NCBI GenBank assembly: GCA_051453625.1 | Contig: JBOZIK010000001.1 | Span: 2,397,305-2,429,900 of the forward strand | From: Welwitschia mirabilis | Lineage: Eukaryota > Gnetophyta > Gnetopsida > Welwitschiales | Direction of reading: 5' to 3' | Length of the DNA: 32,596 nucleotides | Part shown: one piece after another, positions 9,346 through 18,699 of the stretch | Layout: every line of letters begins with the position of its first letter | Numbering within the stretch: position 1 is the first letter of the stretch | Made by a program: the position numbers and the translations under genes | The notes under the pieces: model-generated | The model's database searches: none | The model's input: the letters and a program-made list of their open reading frames with translations, nothing else | Told to the model about the DNA's origin: nothing

Positions 9346-10070
9346 TAACTAGACACGACTTCAAAGCTAGATTGAGAAAATGTGACTTCTTCTAGATTAA
9401 AATTAGCTATGTAGGACATGTCATTTCTAGAAAAGCAATTCCAACTAACTTAGCCAAAGTACAAGCCATAAGGGAATGACTAGAACTAAAAGATGCCACA
9501 TAAGTTTGAAGCTTCCTAGGGTTGACTAGTTTCTATTGGAAATTCATTGTAGGATTCTCTCAAATTATAGCACCACTAATAGATTTAATCAAATCAAAAT
9601 CTACATTCAACTTCAAGGACATATGCAAGAAGACATTTCTTAGGCTAAATCTATTACTTATAATGGCATATATTCTCAAAATTATAGACATGAACAAAGC
9701 ATACACAGTTACCACTGATACTTCTACTCAAGATATAGGGGATGTACTAACCCAAGATGATCAAGTGATTACCTATGAATTAAGAAAACTAAACCAGCAT
9801 GAGAAGAACTATTTCATCCATGATCTTGAACTGCTAATCATATTGTATGCCCTAAAGGTTTAAGGACATTATCTACTAGAAAGTAAATTTTTACTCAATA
9901 TAGACCATAAAATCTTAAAATTTTTCTAGAAATAGCTTCTTATGAAAACGTGATAGAGGAGATGGGGTAAATTACTTATATAATATGACTTTAAACTATA
10001 GTACATCAAAAGAAAGAAGAACAAAGTTACAGATGCCTTGAGTAGAATGTGGTGCATGCTAGCCACCACT
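9346..10070 (+). pseudogene. connection and RNase H domains
   Basis: After a frameshift near 9345 a frame continues through ISYVGHVISRKAIPTNLAKV and SFLGLTSFYWKFIVGFSQII (RT thumb/connection), and from 9522 stays open for 113 codons. It reads YTVTTDTSTQDIGDVLTQDD, KLNQHEKNYFIHDLELLIIL, then IDHKILKF and KNKVTDALSRM. RNase H removes the RNA strand after copying. All four catalytic residues survive in one frame: Asp 9717-9719, Glu 9828-9830, Asp 9903-9905 and Asp 10032-10034. The stop at 9861-9863 replaces the usual Trp of 'ALKVWRHYL'. Confidence 0.93.
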
Positions 10071-10149
10071 ATTATATTATATCCATTAGTTTTCCTTTAG
10101 ACATTCATAGTCAATGATCCATACTTCAAAGACATACATCAGTCAATAT

Positions 10150-11300
10150 AAAAAGGGAAAGAAGTTAAGTTACCACATATACTCTTTCATGAGATAGATA
10201 CCTATTAAAAGGCTAATGCCTTTATGTTTTACAAGGTTCATTGAAGAGGAAGTTAATGTTTGAATTACATGAAGTTCTCAATACAAGATACCCCAGATTC
10301 ATCTAAAATTACTATCGACTGAGAAATACTACTTTTGGTATATAATGAAGGTAGATTTAAAGGAGTATATTCCTAATTATCCCACTTTCTAGTAAATGAA
10401 GATTGAGCAAGGAAGATCCACTAAACTCCTTCAATCCTTAGGGGTACCATAATGGAAATGGAAAGAAATCTCTTTGGATTTCATAACTAGGCCACCTTTC
10501 ACTAATATAAAACATGATGTGATTTTTATTTGTGTAGACAAATTGATCAATATGGTCCATTTCATTATAATATGAAGCTCTAACACAACTGAAGAATTGA
10601 CCCTATGATTTGTGTAGGAAGTTTTTAGATTACATGATGCACCTCAAGTCATTATATGTGATCAAGATACAAAGTTTTTATCTCAACTTTGGTAGAGTTT
10701 TTTCCATTACTTAGGTACTAAACTTAATTTTAGTACTGCATATAACCTAGAAACAAATGGTCAGACAAAAGTAAATTGCATTCTAGAAGATAATATATAG
10801 TGCTAGATGGCTAGAAAATATAAATAATGGGAGAACTACCTACATTTGACTAAGTTCACTTATAATTAAACTTTTGAGACCTTAATTTAGTATTCACCAT
10901 TCAAAGTAATATATGACAGGAACTACTTCATCCCTGTCACATGGTCTGATCATGCATGAAAATTAGAAAGAGCTATGCCCTTTAAATTATAAATAATGAA
11001 AGAAAAAATTACCAAATTAAAAAGACACTTATAAGCCATTCAAGACTGGTACAAGAAATACTATGATCATAAACGTCAAACTCACACATTCTAAGTTGGC
11101 GAATAAGTGCTACTAGAAATTAAGCAAAAAAGGAACTCTTTGAAAATGGAAAAGTATAGAAAAATATCCCCTTGGTATTATGGTTCATTCAAGATTATCA
11201 AAAGGATAGGGAACTTAATATAAAAAGTACAATTTCCTTTGTGAATGTATTGAATTTATCTGGTCTTTCATGTAAGCACATTGAAACCTTACTATGAGGA
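10150..11300 (+). pseudogene. integrase of the chromodomain gypsy element
   Basis: The frame has the end of the zinc-binding region (MKVDLKEYIPNYPTF, where the two Cys of the HHCC finger are Tyr and Phe), then KWKEISLDFITRPP, VIICDQDTKFLSQLW, YLGTKLNFSTAYNLETNGQT and, after frameshifts, the C-terminal part with PFKVIYD. Integrase inserts the DNA copy into the genome. Asp 1 (GAT 10477-10479) and Asp 2 (GAT 10660-10662) are intact. The Glu codon 36 codons later, exactly the D,D35E spacing, is AAA (Lys, 10768-10770) by G to A. Several TAG/TAA stops interrupt the frame. Confidence 0.92.
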
Positions 11301-11363
11301 TAAGTACCAGGACTATGCCTTGAATTGGTGGAATATTATTATTGACCCAACTTGACTTTTATT

Positions 11364-11519
11364 GTTCATCCTAAAAATATTTTAGATAATAGAGGTAAAC
11401 AATTAAAAAATAAGAATATAAATAAAGTACTCACCTAATAGACCCATTTTAATTAACAACTTGGGAAAATAGGGAGTGCATATAGGAGAATTTTTCCAAA
11501 ATATTTAATAAAACATAAT
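11364..11519 (+). pseudogene. chromodomain remnant at the integrase C-terminus
   Basis: The frame from 11364 reads VHPKNILDNRGKQLKNKNIN and KVLT, then stops and a frameshift, then TWENRECI. This follows the plant chromovirus ending, 'P..ILDRR...LRNR.I..V.V.W', then 'ATWE'. The domain directs integration to particular chromatin. The middle part, around the usual V.W motif, is damaged. Confidence 0.7.
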
Positions 11520-11663
11520 ATGTTATTTTTCATTTTTAATGTATCTTGTAAGGTATAATATTTGTCCTTTCCTTATGTTTTATAGATTAAAAAACAATCT
11601 AGATAAGCATGCCTTCATGAATAAAATAAGAGGAGCAGAAACCGTGCTTAAGAATAAGCCTGA

Positions 11664-11681
11664 TGCTTAAGGGGGAGGGAA
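11664..11681 (+). promoter_or_regulatory. polypurine tract
   Basis: GCTTAAGGGGGAGGGAA lies directly before the TG of the 3' LTR. This is the expected primer site for plus-strand DNA synthesis. Confidence 0.85.
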
Positions 11682-12098
11682 TGTAATGTTCCAAATTTAC
11701 TAGTTGTAAAATAATGTATTAAGATGCTAAATGAGCATAATTAACAAGTTATTATGAATGGATGTGATCCAAATATTTAAAACTATGTCCTTTCATTTTG
11801 CTACTTAAGTCTATGTTGTTAGGTGAAGGTGGGTAGACTAGGTGGATGTAACCAATGAGAACCTTGGTTGATCACCAAGGGTTCTAGGAGGAAGACTCAG
11901 GTCATAGTCAATGTCTTTATTTTTTACCACTAGTCTAGTATTATTAGTCAAATAATAATAAATGTAATTTGCTGTTATCCATAATAAAGTCCACAATTTC
12001 TAAAACTATTTCATATTATTATTATTGATCATGACATAATATTTAAATGATTCTATCTTTAGTGAAATGATCTTAAAATAGTAAAACAAAGCATTACA
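11682..12098 (+). repeat. 3' LTR of the chromodomain gypsy element
   Basis: It begins TGTAATGTTCCAAATT and ends GCATTACA, 417 bp against 416 bp for the 5' copy. TTATA follows as the target duplication. Confidence 0.9.
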
Positions 12099-13679
12099 TT
12101 ATATATGTATATTAAATTCATTTTAGCCATCTATATATTGCATAGATATCTACACACTATGCAAATGTAAAAATAAATCTAGGATTAGATATCTCTATAT
12201 ATTTTAAACCCTCCTTTAAAATATTCACCTTGCATCCATATAAGAAAGATGTATCTCTTTCCATAGCACTATTTCTATTATATCAAGAACACATAGAAAA
12301 CATAATATATCTCTCTTTGGATTTAAATTATTTTTGTTTAGATTAGTACAAGTTTTTAGTTGTTATTTTCAGTTTGTCATTTTATTAAGTACTTTAGTTT
12401 AGATACAGATATAATGTTGAGAAAAAACACATAGAAGGATCTAAAAGAGTAATAACATAAAGAAGAATAGAGGAGCAATTCAAAAACTTTTTTTATAAAT
12501 CTACATTCATGATTTCAAGCATAGAAAATAGGTAGTGTAATTGGAAGAAAATCAGTTAGTACTATAGTTAAAAGAATCCTTAATTTAAAACCTAATACGT
12601 AGGCTCAAATGAAGTAGTTCTTTGAGAATCTATAATGGTAAAAATTGATGAATCTAATACAATAATTATATAATAAATTATTATATAATTTTACAACAAC
12701 ATGTAGGAAATAGTAGTGATGAATAAACATTCTTGATATAAGTAAGTGATTAAACATAATGTGTTTCTCTATGGTTTTAAATAGTTTGTTAGAAATAAAG
12801 GTCCTAGATGCTTCACAACTATAGTTTTTATATTTTAAAGATATTTTTACAAATGAAACATTAAAACCACTAGAAAATATTTTACAACTAGAGTTTTTGG
12901 ATGAATTCATATTGTTGTCAAAATATGTTTAAAAAGAAAAGATATGGTATCAAATGCTTTCACTTTGAGTTTATTCTTTTAAACATTTTGATTAGAGAAT
13001 AAAAACACAACTACTATACATTCATGGAGACATATATTTATTATTATTTTTTTTATTTAAATCCATATAGCTATTAAATTTGTTATTTATATGGATATGC
13101 TTCTCTAATTCAATTGTGCATAATCATTTGACCATTAGTTTTGATTAACAAGCTTATTTTAAATGTGTAACTTATCATACAATATTATAATTTAATAAGG
13201 ATTAATATTATAAGTTAGGGGGAAATAAAAAGTACAAAGAAAAAGGATGAAGACACAAACTCTAAGAAACTAACTTTAAAGAGGTTAAAATTAGTTAGAG
13301 CATAGATTTTTTCATTAAGAAAGAATGGACTAAAAGTCATAAGTAAGATAAATAGGAAAAATTGGTAAAAATATCATGTAGCTAAAAAAGAGTTAAGATA
13401 GATATGCAAAGAGGAAAATCAATAAGGGGAGGAACCCCTTTTAAGATTAAAAGAGATGAAAATACTAGTATGGACAGAAAGTAGTAAGCAGCATAATAAT
13501 CATAATGGAATAAACATAGAGGGAGAATAACCTCAAGAGACACAAAATATGATTTAGAATATGAAGAGGATTATCTAGCCATATAGAGGTACACCATTTG
13601 GGTAAAGATACATAAAGTGTTGGATAAGTTATCTAGTAATTCAGAGATATCATTTAGAGCCACTTGTTCTATCAAGTTA
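12099..13679. other. unassigned AT-rich flank
   Basis: No element could be identified. A minus-strand open frame at 12605-12910 (101 codons, starting MNSSKNSSCKIFSSGFN) contains SRTFISNKLFKTIEKHIMFN but resembles nothing I know and may be chance. The plus strand at 13220-13560 is A/G-rich. Confidence 0.3.
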
Positions 13680-14155
13680 AAAGTGTAGAAGTAGGGACAA
13701 TAGCCACTAGTGGCATTTCCTTGATACATTCATCCACCACTAGTGCAAGTGCTAGTAAGGAAATCATAATTTTTCTAAGAGGTAACATCCAACTTGTTTG
13801 GTATTTCAATCACTTCATAAACATACTCTAAGATGATACAATAAGAAAGATAGATAAGAAGAAAGAGGTAATACACTCTTAACACTAGTTCTAAATTAAA
13901 AACTTCTTCTTATCATGCTATTTTTTAAGGAATCTTATTCAAGATAACATTATGACATTGATGATAATGATGATAACCATCATATAGTACACTATTAGAT
14001 TTATAAGTATCTCCTCATGGCTAGTGCTTTAGTGATATCCCAAAAGGAGGACAAGACAAATCAAGTTATTAGGCATAAGAGATAGAAACAGAGGGAGAAT
14101 GAACCTATAGTAGAGATGGTATGGACTTCTATTGAAGACATTCTCATGTGCTTGT
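13680..14155 (+). pseudogene. unidentified coding-like fossil
   Basis: Around 13680-13800 the plus strand reads TIATSGISLIHSSTTSASAS followed by KEIIIFLRGNIQLVWYFNHF. After frameshifts, 14017-14155 reads MASALVISQKEDKTNQVIRH, one TAG, then KQRENEPIVEMVWTSIEDIL. Both stretches have the composition of real protein, not of AT-rich noise, and both are on the plus strand. They may be parts of one gene of a retroelement, followed 300 bp later by a TATA box at 14452. No domain was recognised. It could also be a decayed host gene. Confidence 0.35.
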
Positions 14156-14451
14156 TATGAAAATGATATTCGAAAGACATATTATTTCATTATATCATAT
14201 TGGTAATTTGTCATTATGAAATATCTTTACATTCCATTATATTCCTTTATATTGTGCTATTATAGATTTTTGTATGTAAAATTCTTTAGTTGCTAATGCA
14301 TCATTCTTAATTTTTAGTTCAAATTATTTTTACTTGACATCTCTTACTTAGTACTTCTATGGTGATAAACTATAATTTTAATTATTAAATGTTTTTTAAC
14401 TTTGTTTGAGAATGGATGTTACTAACTGATTGTCCAAATTTTGAACATGAT

Positions 14452-14459
14452 TATAAAAG
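14452..14459 (+). promoter_or_regulatory. possible TATA box
   Basis: GATTATAAAAGGGAAGATT is a strong TATA element, like those in plant LTRs. It lies about 100 bp before the GAAGATGTCT cluster. No LTR ends could be found around it. Confidence 0.3.
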
Positions 14460-14560
14460 GGAAGATTATTAATCCACTTTCTTTTAATGAATTAAGCTTA
14501 TCAAATAGAGTGTTGTATGTGTGTAAGAGTAGAGACAATAAAAAAGCATTCAAGTTAGTT

Positions 14561-14807
14561 GAAGATGTCTATAATACTTAAAGACATCTATGAAACATGA
14601 AAATGTCTTCACATCTTGAAGATGTCTATATAGGTTGAAGATGTCTTAGATAAATTGTAACATATTAACAAAATATATCAACTAAAATATGAAGATGTCC
14701 TAATACAACTAAAGCTAGAACAAAATCTCAATATAGATTAAAACCACATCTACAATTAAAGAAGACATCTAAAATACTTAAAGTATCTATAACTTGTGAA
14801 GATGCCT
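14561..14807. repeat. cluster of GAAGATGTCT repeats in both orientations
   Basis: GAAGATGTCT or a one-base variant occurs at 14561, 14618, 14637, 14691 and 14798. The inverse form AGACATCT or GAAGACATCT occurs at 14582 and 14761. Several neighbours are 19-20 bp apart. AGATGTCT 14563-14570 and AGACATCT 14582-14589 form an 8-bp stem with an 11-base loop. The block at 14561-14594 recurs in changed form at 14761-14794. Confidence 0.6.
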
Positions 14808-14839
14808 AAATTATATCATAATAAAAAACACAATAGATG

Positions 14840-15862
14840 TTTTAAGTAGTGAACCTAGCTAATTAAGTGATTCTCAAGTCATTACATGTTAAACCTAGCC
14901 ATTTTTGATGTTATTTAAGTTGTTCTACATATCAAACCTGATTTTTTTGGATGCTTCTCAAACTATTTAGAAAAGAATTAATAAATAGGATAAACCAAAG
15001 CTCAAGAAAGAAGATACAAATGTGATCTGACATAATAAGAAATAATAGCTAAAAATATATTGGATTTCTCTTTAAATAGCCTTTGAAATAGCTTTGAAAA
15101 ATAATCTTTAGTTAAAGGTATGATTGTATTAATTAAGTACAATGATGAATTAGAAGTATATCTCATAGTAAAGATATAGCATCATGTGAGAAATTTAGAA
15201 TTAAATGAAGGCATAATTAAGAAGGAACCCCATTACTTTTACCTTGTGAAGAGATAAATAAATACAATTATTAAAATATGTTTGATTTTTTTACTTTTTT
15301 TGTTTTTACTTCTAAGATAATCATTTCTTAATTTTCAAGCTATTTTAAATATCTTATATAGCTTACCATGTTTATAATTTTTGGTATTGTATATGTGGAA
15401 ATCTAATTTTTTTAATAATTTACTTTATTTCTAAATATAACTATCATTCTATTTTCACCCATGTAGCACTTTATGTTATTGGGTCTTGTTAAGAATTCCA
15501 AGTTGTATTTATGGCCTATGAGTCTTTTTGGGTTCTCTTATGAGAAATACTATTTACTTATAAGGTTATCACTAGGTATGAACCATTATTTTATTATACT
15601 ATTAGGGTGATTCTAAAACCACTGATTGATTGTAAGATTAGTGGTAAGTTTAAAACCAAGTTTGTTGTAGTGTCAGTGATAAGCCTTAAGCTAGACTTTC
15701 ACAAAAGCAATGTGATTTGGATGTGTGCAATTTTCAACCCTATGCATGTGGAATACCTAGGTTATAAAATCACATTACCTAGTATAAGTTATATTTCTAA
15801 ATTTTTAGTTTCTATATTATCTTATTTTGTTTTCTGAATTTGTCATTGGCATAATTTTTCTC
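14840..15862. other. unassigned
   Basis: No domain found. A plus-strand open frame at 15607-15837 (76 codons, MILKPLIDCKISGKFKTKF) has a fairly normal composition at its start but matches nothing known to me and may be chance. Confidence 0.3.
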
Positions 15863-15882
15863 TTTTTTTTTTTTTTTTTTTT
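15863..15882 (+). repeat. T20 homopolymer at the end of a minus-strand gypsy pol
   Basis: Twenty T in a row, read as A20 on the minus strand, within about 20-30 bases of the last recognisable integrase sequence. It could be a poly(A) tail copied with a truncated transcript, or a plain mononucleotide run. Confidence 0.7.
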
Positions 15883-15889
15883 AACAAAA

Positions 15890-16520
15890 ACTTATCGATC
15901 CATCTCCTTTAAGTCTAATCATCCATAATACACATATTCTACTTCAAATGGTAATCCAATTAAAATGGCAACTTTCTTATACATATATTCATTCCATTAT
16001 TATAATAAAATTCTACATGTGATAAGTGATTACCTTTATAAAAACATCTTAGTAGGCTTTTAATACTATAATTTATTATTGTTTTTAGTGGTCCATCTAT
16101 TTATGGATTATATGCTAAAAAATACTATAGCTTAATATTCATCATGTGCTATGGGATCTTCTAGAAATGATAAATAAACTCAACATTTCTATAGGAAACT
16201 ATTGTCTTTAATAATCCATGAAGATGCATAATCTCTCTAGAGAATAATCTATTAATGCATAAAATATCAATTATCATAATCTAAGGAATAAAGTATATTA
16301 TTTTTTTAAATTTGTCCATCATCATAATAATGAAATCATTTCCACTCTTAATACAAGAAAATATCAAGATGAAATTCATACTCAGGTCCTTTCATGACTT
16401 TGCTAAAACTAGTAATTCAAGTACAATGCTACATTTGTTGATCCTAACTTTTCTCTTTGACATATAAAGCAACATTTCACCCTTTTTTGTACATTAATAT
16501 ACATGTTAGAAAAATGGTAT
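15890..16520 (-). pseudogene. integrase of a second Ty3/gypsy element
   Basis: Reading the minus strand leftwards, EIMHLHGLLKTIVSYRNVEF, then AYNP, stop, IDGPLK and IKSLLRCFYKGNHLSHVEFY follow the plant gypsy integrase pattern 'LHG.PKTIVSDRD.KF', 'AYHPQTDGQTE', 'LLRC', '.AEFAYN'. In it the second catalytic Asp is Tyr and the Glu is Lys (plus-strand site around 16089-16100). It then reads YNNGMNICIRKLPF, where the family has 'YN.......SPF'. Upstream, near 16440-16500, the zinc-finger region is poorly readable. The product would have inserted element DNA. Confidence 0.8.
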
Positions 16521-16779
16521 AACCTCTTCAATTATTTATAGGTTTTGTCCAACCCATAATTACTAGCCATATCTTCATAATGTTTTCTCATAAGATGTTA
16601 TTTGTTTCTAATCCTTTAAGAATATACAAATTTTTATCTTTGTAGAGAAATTTGTCTTGAATATAAAAGTTCTTATAATCATAAAATTCTAAAGGCTTCT
16701 TCACTCTCTCTTAGATATTCTTATAGTCTAAATCATAATGATAAAAATCTAACATGTGTCATAAACTAGCATTAACTTT

Positions 16780-17280
16780 GTAATCTTACCATGCGTACTA
16801 CCTAACTTAAAGCATTTGCAACTTTATTCATTTTCTTACCTTTGTGCTTGATTTCAAAGTTTAATTAGTATATCATTTTTCTCCACTCCAATTGCTTTGC
16901 TCTTAACTTGGCTTGAGTATTTATATATTATAATTCCTTATGATATATGTACAAAAGAAAATTCTTCTATAGAAAATAACATCTCCACCTCTTTAATGAT
17001 TTAAAATTAGTGTATGGTTCTTTTTCATAGGTTGAGTACTTTTACTTAGCATCATTTAGATTTTTATTAAATAAGAAAATGGTTTATTCTTCCTTAAGGG
17101 AGCAATACTTTAATTGCTTTACCAATTGCATTACACTTTATTTAACAACTTATTAAAATCTAGAAGTACTAGTGTAGGATATATGATAATGCTCTTCTTC
17201 AATTTTTGAATGCTTAGTCTATTTACCTAGTCCACTTGAAAGCTTAATCATTTTTAATAGTAGCTAACATTAACACATAA
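16780..17280 (-). pseudogene. RNase H domain of the second Ty3/gypsy element
   Basis: The minus strand reads KYSTYEKEPYTNFKSLKRWR (plus-strand 16985-17045), then NTQAKLRAKQLEWRKMIY and LNFEIKHKGKKMNKVANALS (near 16805-16860). These match 'Y.TYDKELYALV.AL..WRHYL', '...QA.L...H..WVEF...F.FVIKHK.GK.N.VADALS' of plant Ty3/gypsy elements. The final catalytic Asp of 'VADALS' is Asn, another G-to-A change on the coding strand. The N-terminal 'DAS..GIG.VL' block lies around 17150-17250 but is unclear. Confidence 0.8.
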
Positions 17281-17349
17281 GTCTTGTTAAAATTATTTAG
17301 AAATCTCTATAAAATCTTACTAGTTAATGAAATCTATAAACATCTCTTA

Positions 17350-18080
17350 CTAGAATGAGCATAGGTAAATTTAGTATAGCCTTTACTTATTTTTATTTAT
17401 CTCACTTCTATTCATGAAGATAAATATTCCAAGGAGCACTAACTTTATCTGGGTAAAGGTACACTTCTTTACATTTATTATCAATTATATTTCCTTTTAT
17501 TTTTTAAAAAATATTCTTAAATTTTATCTATAATCCTTAAAAATCTTTATAGATACCAAAATATTATTTACAAAAGCAATAACAAACTTTTTAAGAAAAT
17601 GTTTTAATACCTCTATCATCAATCTCATGAATAGTTGGAGAATTCATGAATCTAATTAACATCACCAACCTTCCATACAACTCATTAAAAGATTTAAAAG
17701 ATATATTTCATTCATCTCTCTCTAGGATAAATATATTATGCTATTCACTCTTTAAATATTTCTTGTTGAAAATATGTGTGATTATTAAAAAATATAAAAT
17801 ACCATCCATGAAATGCATAAGAAAGTGATACCTTATCATTATCTTATTGCTGACTCTTAAATCAACATGCATGCATAACTTCTTATTGCCTTTTTTTGAA
17901 GCTAATACTACTAGAATAGAAGATAGTAATAAAACTTTTTTAATCCATCCCCTATTTAGAAACTCTTATACTTATTTATTAATCTTTTTTCTATTACATG
18001 ATGTCATTCTATATAGCACTTTTGAAACACTAAAAAATAGATTTATCTGACGGTCTATACTCCTAAGAAGTGGTAACCTA
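17350..18080 (-). pseudogene. pol: reverse transcriptase of the second Ty3/gypsy element
   Basis: From about 18080 leftwards the minus strand reads DDLLTRLPLLRSIDRQINLF, SILVVLASKKGNKKLCMHVD, LRVSNKI, ERDE, then YGRLVMLIRFMNSPTIHEID and, in another frame, KFVIAFVNNILVSIKIFKD. The family order is 'GLPP.RDI.H.IDL', 'VPKKDGSWRMCVD.RAINKI', 'EGDEWKTAFK', 'MPFGLTNAPSTFM', 'FVVVYFDDILVYSK'. The active-site pair DD is NN (plus-strand 17573-17578), both by G to A on the coding strand. The short plus-strand open frames at 17646-18324 are antisense shadows of this gene. Confidence 0.85.
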
Positions 18081-18364
18081 GTAAGTAAATCATCAAAATA
18101 AATATCTGTAAAATATTTTGATACATATTTTATATTTGTTGAGCATTCATTTAACTAATACTATGAAGATACCTTCAACACCACTATCATGCTATAAATT
18201 TCTTATTTTATTTTGTTTATTACCTTTTTTTATCAAGAAGCATACACCTATCTTAATGTTTGAAATCATTACTATATCATTTAATATCTTAAATCTCTTT
18301 CTATTATTATTAGTTATAATATAAGTATTGGCCTCTTTATTTTTAATGCACTTTGTATCATACT

Positions 18365-18640
18365 TTCATGATATACCTAATAATAGATGACAAGCAACCA
18401 TAGGAATATTATCATAATAAGCTTACTCATGAAAGTTACTAATTTTGAAGTTGACCAAATATTGTTTTAGAACTATAACATTACATTCCTTCTATAACTA
18501 AGATAGTTGGTATGGTACTAGGTTGAACATGATCTTTAGCTTTAACTTCTCTACCATCTCATTAGAAACCAAGTTATCAATGCTTTCATTATTAATTTTA
18601 ACCTCAAATGTTGAGCTTGAAGGTTTCTATATTACTTGAT
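18365..18640 (-). pseudogene. aspartic protease of the second Ty3/gypsy element
   Basis: The minus strand reads NNESIDNLVSNEMVEKLKLK, PYQLS, CNVIVLKQYLVNFKISNFHE and NIPMVACHLLLGISWKYD. This matches the retropepsin region of plant gypsy elements ('IID.GS..N.VS..LVEKL.L', 'P.PYKL.WL..G', 'V...C.V.F.IG...D...CDVVPM.ACH.LLGRPWQYD'). The catalytic block is damaged. It lies directly upstream of RT on the same strand. No gag or LTR of this element could be found to the right; the match fades near 18680. Confidence 0.8.
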
Positions 18641-18699
18641 GTAAATTTAGGATATTTCATGTTCTTATCTTTGCTACTACTAAGACCTGGTTGGAATAA

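Larger units (their letters stand above)
4559..12098 (+). mobile_element. complete Ty3/gypsy LTR retrotransposon, chromodomain type
   Basis: The element has two LTRs (4559-4974 and 11682-12098), flanks CTATA and TTATA as a five-base target duplication with one C/T change, an initiator-Met primer site, gag with a zinc knuckle, protease, RT, RNase H, integrase, a chromodomain remnant and a polypurine tract, in the order usual for Ty3/gypsy. All reading frames are broken, so it cannot move by itself. In a 118-bp stretch of the two LTRs that I aligned by eye there are 18 differences (about 85 percent identity), 15 of them transitions, so the insertion is old. Length is 7540 bp, but roughly 2 kb between leader and gag looks foreign. 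Without it the size (about 5.5 kb) suits the smaller plant chromovirus groups. Confidence 0.92.

Noticed and set aside
4559-12098. Endogenous pararetrovirus instead of a retrotransposon
   Set aside because: LTRs, target duplication, integrase with D,D35E spacing and a chromodomain show a Ty3/gypsy retrotransposon; no movement or coat protein pattern was seen.
14561-14807. CRISPR-like array
   Set aside because: Repeats are ten bases, occur in both orientations, have irregular spacing and lie in plant repeat DNA.
17646-18324. Three plus-strand ORFs
   Set aside because: They are antisense shadows of the minus-strand RT and its upstream part.
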